Assembly: GCA_001970955.1 (NCBI GenBank)
Contig: MPUH01000039.1
Location: 79,463-143,462 of the forward strand
Source: Stentor coeruleus
Lineage: Eukaryota > Ciliophora > Heterotrichea > Heterotrichida > Stentoridae
DNA length: 64,000 nt
Reading direction: 5' to 3'
Position numbers and translations under genes: made by a program. Shown in pieces: positions 1 to 10,250 of this stretch; within the stretch, counting starts at the first letter, position 1, and each line of letters starts with the position of its first letter. The notes under the pieces are model-generated. The model was not told the origin of the DNA. It saw only the letters and a program-made list of their open reading frames with translations, and ran no database searches.

Positions 1-1
1 A

Positions 2-802
2 CTTGGGACAGGGAATAAACTTACAGAAAGCTTAAAAAGGAATTTTGCTAAAGTTAGTAATATACCAACTATGCCTAATCTTAGAGTACCAAAGAAAAAA
101 TTGAGAGTTAAAAAAACTAGTCAAGATTTCAATCAAGGGTTTCTCCCTAAAATATCAACTTCTAGAAATTCTCAACATAGTAGTTTTACAACACCTTTAC
201 ATAAAAGCTCAGAAGACCCTTATGGAAAATTAACTTATTATAGTGTTAAAACTAGAAGTTCACTTTCACCTATATCAGCAAAACCTAATATGAGAATTGC
301 TTCTGAGATTGAATCGATAAATAAACTTATTAAAGAACTTGATGGAAAAGATAAACCGAAAACAAGGATTTCTCATAAAAATTATAAAGAATTTATTAGA
401 GAAATTGTGATAATACAAAAGTGGTGGAGAGGGATTTTAGCTAGAAAAAGGTGTAAGGAAATGAGAATAGTAAGAAAACCGAAAATTGTTAGGAAAATCG
501 GGGGAAAAACTGGGAATTTAGGTGTTAGGAGAGTTTTACCTATGAAAGTTATATTAAAACCTATACCTGAAACTAAAGCTGAGAGTAAAAGTGAAGCTGT
601 TGTATTAATACAGTCTTGGGTTAGGATGTGGAGTGCTAGGAAAAAGTTTATGATGAAGAAAAATGCAGCTATTAAAATACAAAAGTTAATAAGAGCAAGA
701 AGGGTAAGAAAACTGTTCTTATTAATAATCGATGCTGCAGTGTTTATACAATCAGTTTTCAGAGGATATCGTGTACGTAAAGAGCTAAAATTAGCTAGTT
801 AA
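2..802 (+). CDS. IQ-motif (calmodulin-binding) protein, 5' partial
   Basis: The reading frame is open back to base 2 of the window, so the gene probably starts further left; the first Met seen is at 71. The visible part is very basic, with a Ser/Lys-rich N-terminal half. The C-terminal half holds four IQ-like segments: IIQKWWRGILARKRC, LIQSWVRMWSARKKF, KIQKLIRARRVRKLF and FIQSVFRGYRVRKEL. IQ motifs bind calmodulin or related EF-hand light chains, so a Ca2+-regulated cytoskeletal or ciliary role is likely, but no motor or other enzymatic domain is visible. The frame ends in TAA only 10 bp before the next start codon on the same strand. The IQ assignment is firm; the cellular role is inference. 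Confidence 0.75.
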   Translation, partial: LGTGNKLTESLKRNFAKVSNIPTMPNLRVPKKKLRVKKTSQDFNQGFLPKISTSRNSQHSSFTTPLHKSSEDPYGKLTYYSVKTRSSLSPISAKPNMRIASEIESINKLIKELDGKDKPKTRISHKNYKEFIREIVIIQKWWRGILARKRCKEMRIVRKPKIVRKIGGKTGNLGVRRVLPMKVILKPIPETKAESKSEAVVLIQSWVRMWSARKKFMMKKNAAIKIQKLIRARRVRKLFLLIIDAAVFIQSVFRGYRVRKELKLAS

Positions 803-812
803 ATGTATATTA

Positions 813-2116
813 ATGCCTATGGTGATTCGGAAACTCCCTCTTCAGCCTGTTTCTTTCAAAGGTGAGCTTAAAGACTTCCTCTACATCTCTATGATCGACC
901 CAGAATCCAGTTCTTTTTTTACATCTTTCGGAATTTCCTTATTCGAGTCCTTAATCCGTCTTAAATCATTCCCAGACCTAACACAAGATACTTGGACAAG
1001 TATTAACACTTACCTATTATCTATAGAAGAATCAGCTAAAAAATATCATGTAATAAACCTTTATGAGAAATTTCATGAGCTTATAGACACATTATCCTCC
1101 TCAGATCGAAAAGACTCTATGGCAGTTTTTCAATCCTTTATTGAATCTGAAAACTTGTTATCTTTAGATTTCTGCTTACGGCTTTTATCTATGAATCTAA
1201 CAAAAAACCCTTCTTTACTTAAAGGTAAAATCCGTAACCACGACTACATCTTATCAGTCCTAAGCCAAAAACTTAAAGTTAACGTTTTTTTAGCATTTAA
1301 CAACAAATACAAGACTATAAAAACTTCAAACAAATCCCCACTTTTATGTTTATATCAAGTAAGCCCTGGGAATTTCGCTGTTTTATATCATCGAGCTGTA
1401 AAATATTTAGATGAAAAACCTGACCCTGTGCATATTGACCCTAATGGATTCCCATTTACTGATACTGATTGTGTTAATATAGAAAGCATGGAAGGTCCTT
1501 CAAGTATTTTAGACCTTATTGGTTTTTTATCTAATCAAGTTACATCAATAAACCCAATATTACAAAGACAATTAAGGAATAAAATTGATGCGGCTAGTAA
1601 AGAAATCCCTGCAATAAGTACTATTAATACCCTTATGTCACTTGTAGATCATAATTTATGCACACATAATGCACCTAATGTTATGGCCATAATACCCTTA
1701 TGTCACTTGTAGATCATAATTTATGCACACATAATGCACCTAATGTTATGGCCAGCTGTGGGAAAATGCATTGTAAAGAATGTTTGAGTTTAAATGGAAA
1801 ATGCTCTTGTGGGTATAATATTATTCAAACTGAACCTCAGAAAAATAATACTAGATCGAAATCTACTGGGAGGAATAGGAGTACTCTTGCTAGTAGGCTT
1901 AGTAGTGATGTTGTTGTTCATAAAGAAAAAATACCTTGTTCTGAATGCCGTAAAGCTTTAGATAATGAGGAATATGCTTTGATTTCGTGTAAGGGACATT
2001 ATATTTGTATTAGGTGCAGAGCTAGGAAATTTGCTAAAGGATTACATAAATGCCCTTTGTGTCTTAGGGAATATACTAATGATGAGAAAGCTTTTTTATC
2101 AACACCTTTTGCATAA
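813..2116 (+). CDS. Cysteine-rich (RING-like) protein, possibly otubain-like; frame broken by a 65-bp duplication
   Basis: Two overlapping frames (813-1712 and 1700-2116) become one 412-residue protein once one copy of a perfect 65-bp tandem duplication (1625-1754) is ignored. 65 is not a multiple of 3, and the two frames match exactly across it. The N-terminal ~270 residues are helical; a stretch near residues 165-195 ending GNFAVLYH resembles the end of otubain-type (OTU) deubiquitinases, but I see no catalytic DxxC box, so that is tentative. The C-terminal third is rich in Cys/His pairs (CGKMHCKECL, CSECRKAL, CKGHYICIRC, CPLCLREY), which look like two zinc-binding modules of RING type. A ubiquitin-related role is plausible. 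The duplication is most likely an assembly join, so the real gene is probably intact. Confidence 0.65.
1625..1754. repeat. Perfect 65-bp tandem duplication inside a gene
   Basis: Bases 1625-1689 are repeated exactly at 1690-1754 with no spacer. The copy shifts the reading frame of the surrounding gene, and removing one copy restores it. The pattern matches the N-marked duplications elsewhere in the window, so a scaffolding artefact is more likely than a real mutation. Confidence 0.9.
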
Positions 2117-2346
2117 GTAATTGAATTACTAGTAAAATAATGATTTGGTATTTGAAGTTTTATTATTTGAAAATGCGGAGCATTTTCCCAGTTTTAAAAC
2201 CCTGGTGTTATTTATTTTTCACATAGATTTTATAATTTTAAACACTGAATATTTTGTAAGAAGCCTTTAAAACGAAAAAATACACACAATTAACAGGGAA
2301 AAATACCAATGATATAACTTCCTATATATTAAAATAAACTAAATAT

Positions 2347-3000
2347 CTAAAGGAAAAGACAGTCTGCATTAAGATCAGAATCAAACTGCGAGCAAGTTGC
2401 ACACTTATTATCAATACATTTTTCATCAACATTTTCTTGATAAGTCATCCATCCTATGATAGGTTTTTCCATATCTAATAAGAAATTGCGTCCTCTAAGA
2501 TTTGCTAAAATAAATTCTCTTGAATGATCCCCTTCCCAGTAATTATTATCCCAATTTTGTTCACTGATTTCAATTGAGTCAGAGTTAACTTTATTTATAA
2601 TCCCTACATGGCCAGTTGGGCTATTTTCTGAACGCTTGTAAACAATAATATCTCCAGGAGATGGAGGGCATGGTCCACCATTAGGAATTCTGTATAATGG
2701 AATAGACTGGTTTTCATCAGTAGTTGAAGAAATATGGCTCAAATGCCAGATATCAGAGGCGCATTTAAGATCTGCGAATGTATATGATTTTGAAACAATC
2801 AACCACCTTCGGACATACTCAAGTGATTGCCATTTCACCCCTGAGTAGATGTTGTCTATGTAGTTAGACTCTTCTGATTCGTAGCTTAATTGCCCATTTG
2901 AATAGCTTGGCACATTGTTGTTTGAACCTAGCAAGGTGCCGAATGGGTTTTCATTTGAAGAAACTAATGATTGAAGCATGTACAATGAAAGAACAAACAT
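2347..3000 (-). CDS. CHAP-domain (amidase-fold) secreted protein lacking the catalytic Cys
   Basis: 217 residues with a short hydrophobic N-terminus (about residues 1-14) that could be a signal peptide. Residues ~50-190 follow the CHAP fold as found in glutathionylspermidine/trypanothione amidases: VKWQSLEYVRRW, then PGDIIVYKR, TGHVGIINKV, EISEQNW and a final IGWMTY. The family normally has WQCVEFARR with the Cys as nucleophile; here that position is Ser59 (codon TCA, read directly). The His (131) and the Glu/Asn stretch (147-149) are kept. So the fold is recognisable but Cys-dependent hydrolysis should be lost or altered. Four Cys in the tail may form disulfides. The protein could be a wall-binding pseudo-enzyme or have a Ser nucleophile; the sequence cannot decide. 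Confidence 0.75.
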   Translation of the reverse strand: MFVLSLYMLQSLVSSNENPFGTLLGSNNNVPSYSNGQLSYESEESNYIDNIYSGVKWQSLEYVRRWLIVSKSYTFADLKCASDIWHLSHISSTTDENQSIPLYRIPNGGPCPPSPGDIIVYKRSENSPTGHVGIINKVNSDSIEISEQNWDNNYWEGDHSREFILANLRGRNFLLDMEKPIIGWMTYQENVDEKCIDNKCATCSQFDSDLNADCLFL

Positions 3001-3857
3001 ATTTATAACTGAATGATATTACTTTTTATGTAAATAATGGAAGATTATTATACACATAATTGTATTTTATATATTATAAATGAATGTGATAACTAAGAGG
3101 TTTAATATAATAAAGGCTCTGTTAATCTAATTGCAAACAGTTTATATCTTAAAATTGTTAATATTATATACTTGATATATGAATTTTATATTTTCCATAT
3201 AGATTAAAACATTGTTAACTATAAATTTACTCATATAAGCAGATAGATTATTTTCCTTTGTATTTTTAGGATAATTATAACTTATGCTGGAAATAAAATA
3301 TTAGGATAAGTGTTAGGGCTGGGATAATCAGATTTGGAATGGGTTTATTCATGAAATGTTACGATTAAGTTTATAGGTTTAAAAATTATGCTGATTGTGA
3401 TGATAAAAGTTTAGGCTGGATGATAAAAGGAAGAAAAGGTTTGTGTATTGACGATAAGTGTAGAATTCGGAACATAGGTTATTGGGTATTTTTTATCTCG
3501 TCTAATTAAAATAGCAAAATTCTAACTAAAATCTTATATATCGGAATTGAATATTGAAACAAAAAAAATTGAAAATACATAAAGCAAATTAAAACCTTAG
3601 TATCTAATACTCTAAACTACCTCTTGCATTCTTCTAATCAAAAATTCCATTCTTATAATTATTTACTTTACAATTTTTTTTTCTAATCTAAGCATCTCTC
3701 TAGTCTTCTCAAATAATATCAAAAATACACACTAATACAACCCAAAAAAATAAAATTCTCTAAACTCTCTATACAATAATAATAACAACACTTAACAAAC
3801 TATTTTCCAAAAACAATCATAAAGCGAATAGTTTTTTTCTAAATATCTAACGAATTA
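3001..3857. other. Intergenic, no gene seen
   Basis: AT-rich stretch with many stops in all frames. The plus strand changes from G-over-C near 3290-3480 to C-over-G at 3600-3840, just beyond the 3' end of the minus-strand REEP gene. No RNA gene or repeat recognised. Confidence 0.6.
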
Positions 3858-4199
3858 TTAACCTAGTTTTTCCTTGACTTGCTCTTTAATTTTCGTATAT
3901 TGTTCTAAAACCAAAGATTGGAATGGGCCCAAAATATAATTGCTTGCTTTAAGTGATAGACCTAACTGAGGAAGGGCTAAAGCAATAAGAAGTACTATCC
4001 GTAGAAGGGTCCATAAGAAAAAATCTAGACAGGAAGAAATTTCTTGTATCACGATAAAGGCAATCCAATAAAAAATCCAGGACTTGAATTTGTCGTGATA
4101 ATCTTCAGATGTGACTACAGTTGATTTGATTGTCATGAGCAATGGGTATGCTATTCCTCCAAGAATCTCTAGTAAAAATAACAAGAATTCTAATAGCAT
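3858..4199 (-). CDS. REEP/Yop1 (TB2/DP1/HVA22) family ER membrane-shaping protein
   Basis: 113 residues, the usual size of a minimal TB2/DP1/HVA22 protein. It shows the family order: a hydrophobic hairpin at the N-terminus, the YPLLMTIKST motif (family YPxxxSIKA), an acidic linker SEDYHDKFKSW, then FYWIAFIVIQEISSCLDFFL, a second hairpin, a proline (LALPQLG) and an amphipathic C-terminus ending in charged KEQVKEKLG. Family members insert as wedges into tubular ER and bend the membrane. No signal peptide is expected. The start is the only Met upstream of the conserved part. The family call is good; which REEP subfamily is not resolvable. Confidence 0.8.
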   Translation of the reverse strand: MLLEFLLFLLEILGGIAYPLLMTIKSTVVTSEDYHDKFKSWIFYWIAFIVIQEISSCLDFFLWTLLRIVLLIALALPQLGLSLKASNYILGPFQSLVLEQYTKIKEQVKEKLG

Positions 4200-4579
4200 T
4201 TATAATGGATAGTAGAATATGCTTTTATTTTGGTATTTTTTTAGAGGTATTGGAGGATGGAAGATTTTATGATTGAAGATTAGGATTTTGTAGGGAATGA
4301 TATAAATTTTAAGTGTGTTTTTTTTTGAGTTTTTACAAGGAATTTTAGATGATTTTGAATTTTAAGATGATTTTGGTAAGAATAAGATTTTTTTGTAAAT
4401 TATATTGTTAGATCGTAGCTTAAGGATAAATTGTAGGGCGATTTTATTGTAGTTTAGGATGAATTTTTAGTTTTTCTATTAGTGCCTGAAGATGAATTAA
4501 ATACTTTATGAAGAATTTCAAATTCAACCTTGATTCTCTTAGTATCAATAATATTTAAGAGCTCATAAACTTCTAATTA
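4200..4579. other. Intergenic, no gene seen
   Basis: Lies between the start of the REEP gene and the end of the next minus-strand gene. The plus strand is G-rich and C-poor at 4200-4470, so the sense strand upstream of REEP is C-rich. No further feature recognised. Confidence 0.55.
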
Positions 4580-6517
4580 TTAAACTATATCTCTAAGATT
4601 GCGAACAAGAATCTCATCATTAAATTCGCATATTGTTACTTTTAATCCAAAACCCTCAATAACAATTTTCAGATCATTACTCTCCAAACAATCAAACAGA
4701 AAAATATGAGGTTTTTCAAAATATTCACTTACAATTCTTACTGCATCTGATACTTCATAATTAAGTAATCTGCTAATATTCCCAACCCCTTCTAATACTT
4801 CTCCATTTTTAATAACACAACTTCTCGGTCTAGGATTATTACATACAACAATCCCTAAAGGTATTTTTAAGTTTTTATATGCATACAACGCAGCAATTTC
4901 AATATCAACACCCCAAAACACATTTTCTAAACCTAAAAGTAATGATCGTTCTATAGGTTCTTGTGTTAAAATATTAATTCCACATTTCTCATATTTACTA
5001 ACAAAATCCATTATTGCGCTAATTGATGAACTATTATTGAAAATTTCTTCACGAATATCTTCAGTAAACATAATCATATTATCCTGATATGCGATAACAT
5101 AAGCAAACTGATTACATAAAGTTGATTTAACATAAAAACTATGTATCGGATTTTGGGGTATTTTTATTATTGGTCTTAATACTATAACTCTATATATAAC
5201 AGATTTGCTATATACCCACGAAAAGCTATTATCAAATTCAACTTTTAAAATAGTAGTTGATGGGCATAGTAATCTATAAATCAAAGGCCCTGTAGACTGT
5301 ACATTTTCTTCATGTAAGACAACTTTATCATTAGCTGTATCGATAATATTAAAATTTATGCTTTGAGATTCAAGTTTAAATGCTGAATATAATATGCAAC
5401 CTGGCTCAACAGCCATAAGTATTGAGTATTTTTCCCCAGCTTCCACATTAGCATGTAATGGAAACCCATCATTAATCTTACAAGTCTCTAGTTTCATATG
5501 TAAAGTTTGTGGTTTCCTAAATGTTGAATCTAAAAAGTAGCAATTAAGTTCTGATTTTATATACATTTTTATACCCAACTCAACTTCTGGACTATTAAAC
5601 AACCCATATAAAAATTTCGATCCTGCTGTAATACTCTCAACATTCCCAGTTTTATATATTCCTTTCAACAAAAACACTAAACTTGGGAGCATTTTAACCC
5701 TTTTATGGGCGAAAATACCCCATATTTTCGGGACAATTTTCATCAAATTTTGGCTTATTAAAATATCCGCTTCTAATATAATTTGAATGATTTTCCATAA
5801 AGTCTTATATGTTTTCTTATGAAGTGTATAATAAATCAACGTACTTGGTTTATAATCTTGTACAACCCCAGATACTTCAATACTATAGCTTGGGTATACA
5901 AGAAAAGTACTAAGAAAATTGAATACCTGAACATAGAAATCTAAAGTTTTTAAAGATTTAAAAGCTGAGAGAACTGGGTCAAACGAGATTTCGAAATTTG
6001 TAAACTGATTTCTATAGCTTGGAAAGTTGCAGAATATCATAATAAGATATTCAATACCATGAGTATCCCCATTATTTATATGAATAGATGCCATTTCAAG
6101 TTCTTCTTCATTTGTTGTGCATTTGTATTTTTCTATAGCTTCATTTACAGACTCTAATTGATTGGATTCTAAAACTTTTTCCCCTGAGATTTTGCTTAGT
6201 AAATTATGGACTCGGTATTCGATTTCATCATTTAACTCACTACCTTGAATAAGTTCTCCAGATGATAAAGCATCATTTGCTAAGATGATTAAAAGGTTTA
6301 AATCTGTTGTTAGACAGTTTTTTAATATGAATATGTAAAGATGGACTAATCCTAGGATCTTGTCTATTGAAGCTGTGGATGTGAGTTTTCTTAGAGATTT
6401 TAAGGATTTGAGATCGATTTGTAGAGGATGGGTTAGGAGAAGGAAACTTTCTAGCTTTGTTTTGTTGTAGTTGGAAGTTAGAGAATCTAGGAGCTGCTGA
6501 AGTGGACTCTCTGACAT
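4580..6517 (-). CDS. Large unknown protein with a GOLD-like beta domain
   Basis: 645 residues. The first ~330 are predicted alpha-helical and hydrophobic-patterned without clear membrane spans. Residues ~360-450 look like a GOLD (Golgi dynamics) beta-sandwich: ILMAVEPGCILYSAFKLES, then FNIID, a turn, and the characteristic end ILKVEFDNSFSWVYSKSVIY, close to the FDNxxSWxxxK of GOLD domains in p24, SEC14-like and FYCO1 proteins. The last ~200 residues are mixed alpha/beta and not recognised. GOLD domains act in lipid binding and vesicle traffic, so a role there is possible. No other domain supports it. I do not recognise the protein as a whole. Confidence 0.55.
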   Translation of the reverse strand: MSESPLQQLLDSLTSNYNKTKLESFLLLTHPLQIDLKSLKSLRKLTSTASIDKILGLVHLYIFILKNCLTTDLNLLIILANDALSSGELIQGSELNDEIEYRVHNLLSKISGEKVLESNQLESVNEAIEKYKCTTNEEELEMASIHINNGDTHGIEYLIMIFCNFPSYRNQFTNFEISFDPVLSAFKSLKTLDFYVQVFNFLSTFLVYPSYSIEVSGVVQDYKPSTLIYYTLHKKTYKTLWKIIQIILEADILISQNLMKIVPKIWGIFAHKRVKMLPSLVFLLKGIYKTGNVESITAGSKFLYGLFNSPEVELGIKMYIKSELNCYFLDSTFRKPQTLHMKLETCKINDGFPLHANVEAGEKYSILMAVEPGCILYSAFKLESQSINFNIIDTANDKVVLHEENVQSTGPLIYRLLCPSTTILKVEFDNSFSWVYSKSVIYRVIVLRPIIKIPQNPIHSFYVKSTLCNQFAYVIAYQDNMIMFTEDIREEIFNNSSSISAIMDFVSKYEKCGINILTQEPIERSLLLGLENVFWGVDIEIAALYAYKNLKIPLGIVVCNNPRPRSCVIKNGEVLEGVGNISRLLNYEVSDAVRIVSEYFEKPHIFLFDCLESNDLKIVIEGFGLKVTICEFNDEILVRNLRDIV

Positions 6518-6927
6518 CTTTATATATTAGAGTTGGGGAGGGTATTGGAGATGAGTTTATATGGATTATTTTTAGGTAAAGGATTTTTATCAAGATTTTT
6601 AGTTTTTTAGAGAAATTGTATTATTGTTGTCAGATATAAGGGTATAAAAGTATAAAATTATAATTATTAGAATTGCAGAATATAAAAATATATGTATAAA
6701 AACTGCATAAGATTCAAAATACACATGAAAAAAAAAAAAAAGATATAAACTATGATATTATATTAAACAAGCTTAATTATATTCAAATAGTATACAAAAT
6801 TAGGTGTATGTTTTTATCATGTGCGCTGTTTTGCTATATATAATTTCGGTTTTTATTACATAAAGTATACAGCATTTTATAATAAACCTGGAGCTTCTAC
6901 TAATAATTTTGCTATCTATATAAAAGG
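6518..6927. other. Intergenic, no gene seen
   Basis: AT-rich spacer between two minus-strand genes, with a 13-nt A run near 6728. Nothing else recognised. Confidence 0.55.
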
Positions 6928-8465
6928 TTAATTGAGAATATATATACTTTTAGCTTTCTCTAGTTTTTCAAGAACCTGCTGAGCTGATGGGCGCCGTTTA
7001 GGATTATACCTGCAACAATCCTTTATAATCTCTGCAATCTCTAGCGCCGTTTAGGATTATACCTGCAACAATCCTTTATAATCTCTGCAATCTCTGGGAC
7101 AACATTTTCAGGTACAGGAATAGGTTTTTTATTGAAAATCTCAAAGAAAATGCTATTTGCTTTGCTACTTGAAATATAATGCCAAGGGCGTTTATTACTG
7201 AATATTTCTATAATCAAGCATCCTAAAGCCCAAATATCAACTTCAACACCGATTGTATCACTTTTTGAATTGTCAAAAAGTTCTGGGGCCATAAAACGAG
7301 TAGTTCCAATACATATAGTAGTCATTGATTCTTCAGTTTGAATAAAACTTGAAGAAAATCTTGCAAGGCCAAAATCAGCAATTTTTACATTAAGGTTGTA
7401 GTCCATAAGGCAATTTTCTGGCTTTAAGTCCCTGTGGATAATTGGAGGTTCATTAGAATGTAAATAAGTAATCCCTTTACACAACTGTATAGCAATATTA
7501 AACCTCTCACTTAACGTAAGTTTTTTCACTTTATTCTTATGAATCGCATAAAATAACGTCAAATTCGGTACCAATTCTGTAATCAAGCATAAATTCGGTT
7601 TATCAATACAAATGCCCATAAGCAGCAACAAATTCGGATGTCTCACTTGTGTAAGTACCTGGAGTTCCTTAGCAAATTTCTTCATTTTCTTATCAGACTC
7701 GCTATACTCAGTCGAAAACTGCTTTATCGCCACTTCACTTCCTCTCCATTTCCCCTTATAAACCAAGCAGCTTGATCCTTTGTTAATAATTTCCATCATC
7801 TCAAGTTCATCACCTTTAATAATTGGCACTTGGGACTCTTCAAGTGTTTTTTCAAGTAAAAATATTTTCGCACTTTTTTCAGAATCCACTTTAGTCTCTT
7901 TAGATACTTGTGTTGACACTTGATCTCTAACTGGAGAAATATCATCATGAGTAGGTTTTACCAGATAATCCTCCATGTTAAACTGTTCTAAAATACCTTC
8001 CATGCCTGTAACTTTAATTTCTAAAGCTAGATCGTATGGGTTTTTTCCTGATGTATTTTTTAAGTCTTTTCGGGCATTATATTTTAATAATAAAGCTACT
8101 ATATCTGAGTTTTGTAACTCAACAGCTATGTGGAGGGCGGTTTGACCATAAATGTCTTGATCGTCAACTGAAAATTTGAAAGTTTTAGAGTCTCGGAGGA
8201 GTTTCCAGGTAAAATCATAGAATCCAAGCTCGACTGATCTGTGGAGGATTGTCCTACCTTTATCTAAGGCTGGCATGAGCACAGCGTTACGGACGTAACA
8301 GTATTTAAACAGTTTAATTTGTCCTTTTTCTAGAGATGCTCGTAAAATTGAGATACCGTTTGAACTTATTTGATTTACGTTTTTTTGGATTTGAAGGCTT
8401 TTGATAGCTTCGTCCTCTTGGCCTTGATTGATAAGACGAAAAATCTGCGATTGTTGATTTCCCAT
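6928..8465 (-). CDS. Ankyrin-repeat TKL-type protein kinase, likely N-myristoylated; tail frame broken by a duplication
   Basis: Begins MGNQQSQ, a good N-myristoylation signal (Gly2, Ser6), so membrane anchoring is likely. Residues ~35-165 contain ankyrin-type repeats (TALHIAVELQNSDIVALLL is the clearest). The kinase domain runs from ~residue 220: VAIK Lys248, HRD Asp346, HRDLKPEN, DFG 364-366, MAPELF, and DIWALGCLIIEIF. All catalytic residues are present, so it should be active; the pattern is of the tyrosine-kinase-like (TKL) group. A 52-bp repeat with a one-base spacer (6991-7095) truncates the frame at 7041. Without it the frame runs on through PSAQQVLEKLEKAKSI to a TAA at 6928, giving 494 residues and a normal subdomain XI. 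Confidence 0.85.
6991..7095. repeat. 52-bp direct repeat, one-base spacer, breaking the kinase gene
   Basis: 6991-7042 is repeated at 7044-7095 with a single A between. The 53-nt offset shifts the frame in the last subdomain of the kinase. Probably an assembly join like those marked by N. Confidence 0.9.
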
Positions 8466-9394
8466 TATAATTCTTTTATTTTTTCATTCATTATTATACT
8501 AGTAATTTTTTAATCTTTGATTTTTTTAAGTTTATTCTAACTATTTATTCATTAACCTAAAATAGTATTTACCATCTATATCTTTGTAAGATTTAACATT
8601 TATGCCATACTTATTTTACTCTTCAATCAAAACATTTTTTAACCACAATTTTTCTATTTTAACAACTGCATATCCACCTTCACTTTTTTTATTAAATTTT
8701 CCAAGTTCGACTATTTCAATTTCAATTTCTTTTTATCTTTATATTGAAATCAAATATATATTTTTTTTAATTGAACTCTACCATTTGTTTAATAACCTTA
8801 AAAGTGATTAAGATTAAACTTGGATAATCGACTTTTTTATTTAATCCTGATTTTTTTCTATCTTGACGACCTTCAGAACTTAAAAAATGTTTAAGATTTC
8901 TAAAGAATTTTTATCTTTGAATTTTATGAATTCAGTTGAGGAGAAAATTTATTATATAACTTCAAAATTTTATTTTTCAGGATTTATAAGTTGAAAACTA
9001 AGATTTCATTAGTTTTGTCAGTTGGGATTCAGGAAGTTTATGATGGAGGAGCGTTTAAAAATCCATTTTTATATATAGAATAAACTGAGGAATAGTTTTT
9101 AAAAAGATAATTTTTTGTGGGAGTTTACAAAGATTTATATTTGCGAAGCTGAAGAGTATGATAAAAATCTGATCACAAAACGAAAAACTTTATTCTAATA
9201 AGTTTCATAAATTAAATAAAGAAATTAGCGTGAAAAGTAAATTCACATATAAAAAAAAATATCGATATTCCTAGATATGTTTTAAGACCAGAGGAATAAC
9301 ATAATTTTTGAAGTTTTAATATGAAAATTGCCATTTATGTCTAAAAAATAAGTATTTTTCCATATATTTCTATTGATGAAACTGGTGAAATAAT
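8466..9394. other. Divergent intergenic region, no gene seen
   Basis: Separates the minus-strand kinase from the plus-strand ML gene and must carry both promoters. The first part is T/C-rich on the plus strand and the part from ~8930 is G-rich. A 69-codon frame at 8602-8811 is low-complexity Phe/Ser/Ile and I do not accept it as a gene. Confidence 0.5.
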
Positions 9395-9814
9395 ATGAAA
9401 TTAGTTATTGTAGTACTCTTAGCTATTGGAGCCCTCGCCAATACCCCACTCCCATCAGAAAATATGATTACCCTTGGTGGTCCTTGTGGTGGTTCAAATC
9501 CTTTATTTGTTGTAACAAGTTTTACAGTCAGCCCATGGCCTGTTACCGCTGGTGAAATCGTAACTTTTTATATGACTGGAGTGTTTAGACAAGCTGATAG
9601 AATGAGTCAATTAAAGATTGCAACTCAGTATGAAAGAGGCCAAATCAACTATATTAATTGGGACATTGACACTAGTTATAGTGCTGGGCAAACTGCAACA
9701 TTTAGCTATGGACTTCAAATTGGAACCTTCCCAGGGACATATACTGAAACTTTCACACTTAGTGATGGATCTTCAACTTTTATAGCTTGTTGGACATTCC
9801 AATATACAGTTTAG
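9395..9814 (+). CDS. Secreted ML-domain (MD-2/NPC2-type lipid-binding) protein
   Basis: 139 residues with a clear signal peptide (MKLVIVVLLAIGALA, cleaved before NTPLP). The mature part fits the ML beta-sandwich: two Cys, GPCGG near the start and FIACWTF at the end, with FTVSPWPVTAGEIVTFYMTG, which matches the SPWP..G motif common in ML proteins, and FPGTYTETFTL. ML domains bind single lipids in a pocket; relatives include NPC2, MD-2 and phosphatidylglycerol/inositol transfer proteins. It probably acts in the secretory pathway, lysosome or food vacuole. Having only about two Cys instead of six is a departure from NPC2. The family call is moderately sure, the ligand unknown. Confidence 0.6.
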   Translation: MKLVIVVLLAIGALANTPLPSENMITLGGPCGGSNPLFVVTSFTVSPWPVTAGEIVTFYMTGVFRQADRMSQLKIATQYERGQINYINWDIDTSYSAGQTATFSYGLQIGTFPGTYTETFTLSDGSSTFIACWTFQYTV

Positions 9815-10250
9815 ATAAATAAGAAAATGATCCTTAAAAGATAATTTTGTGGAAAGGTTTTTATAGTTAATAATGCTTTTTAGGGTTGAAAAATTGTTTG
9901 ATATGAAGAAAATTGTATGAATATTTATGGAATAAGATTTTTAAAGAAATTAAGTATAGGATAAGTTAATATTGTAAGGATATTTATAAGATAGGTTTAT
10001 AATTTATAAGGGAAATCTTACCATAACTATAACAACAACAAAAAAAACATAATTATCATCCCACACCTATAAAAAGCAAAAAAACCTAATAATACCGTAA
10101 ATTAATCATCAAACCAAAACCTTAAACTCATAAAAAATCTTATCTTATGATAAAAAGCTATATAATTTCCCATAACCCATTTCCATTTCCATAAACCTAA
10201 TATCATTTATTTCATATTTTCAATAACCTAATTTATCTAATAATCTTAAC
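9815..10250. other. Convergent intergenic region, no gene seen
   Basis: Lies between the 3' ends of two convergent genes. The plus strand is G-rich and C-poor to ~10020, then sharply C-rich and G-poor, so each gene is followed by a sense-strand G-rich stretch. This is a clear example of the skew described in the findings. Confidence 0.6.

Noticed and set aside
6273-6593. 106-codon minus-strand frame overlapping the GOLD-like gene start
   Set aside because: Shifted shadow of the longer gene, with Pro/Ser/His composition.
8602-8811. 69-codon plus-strand frame
   Set aside because: Low-complexity Phe/Ile/Ser in a T/C-rich non-coding region; such lengths are expected by chance here.
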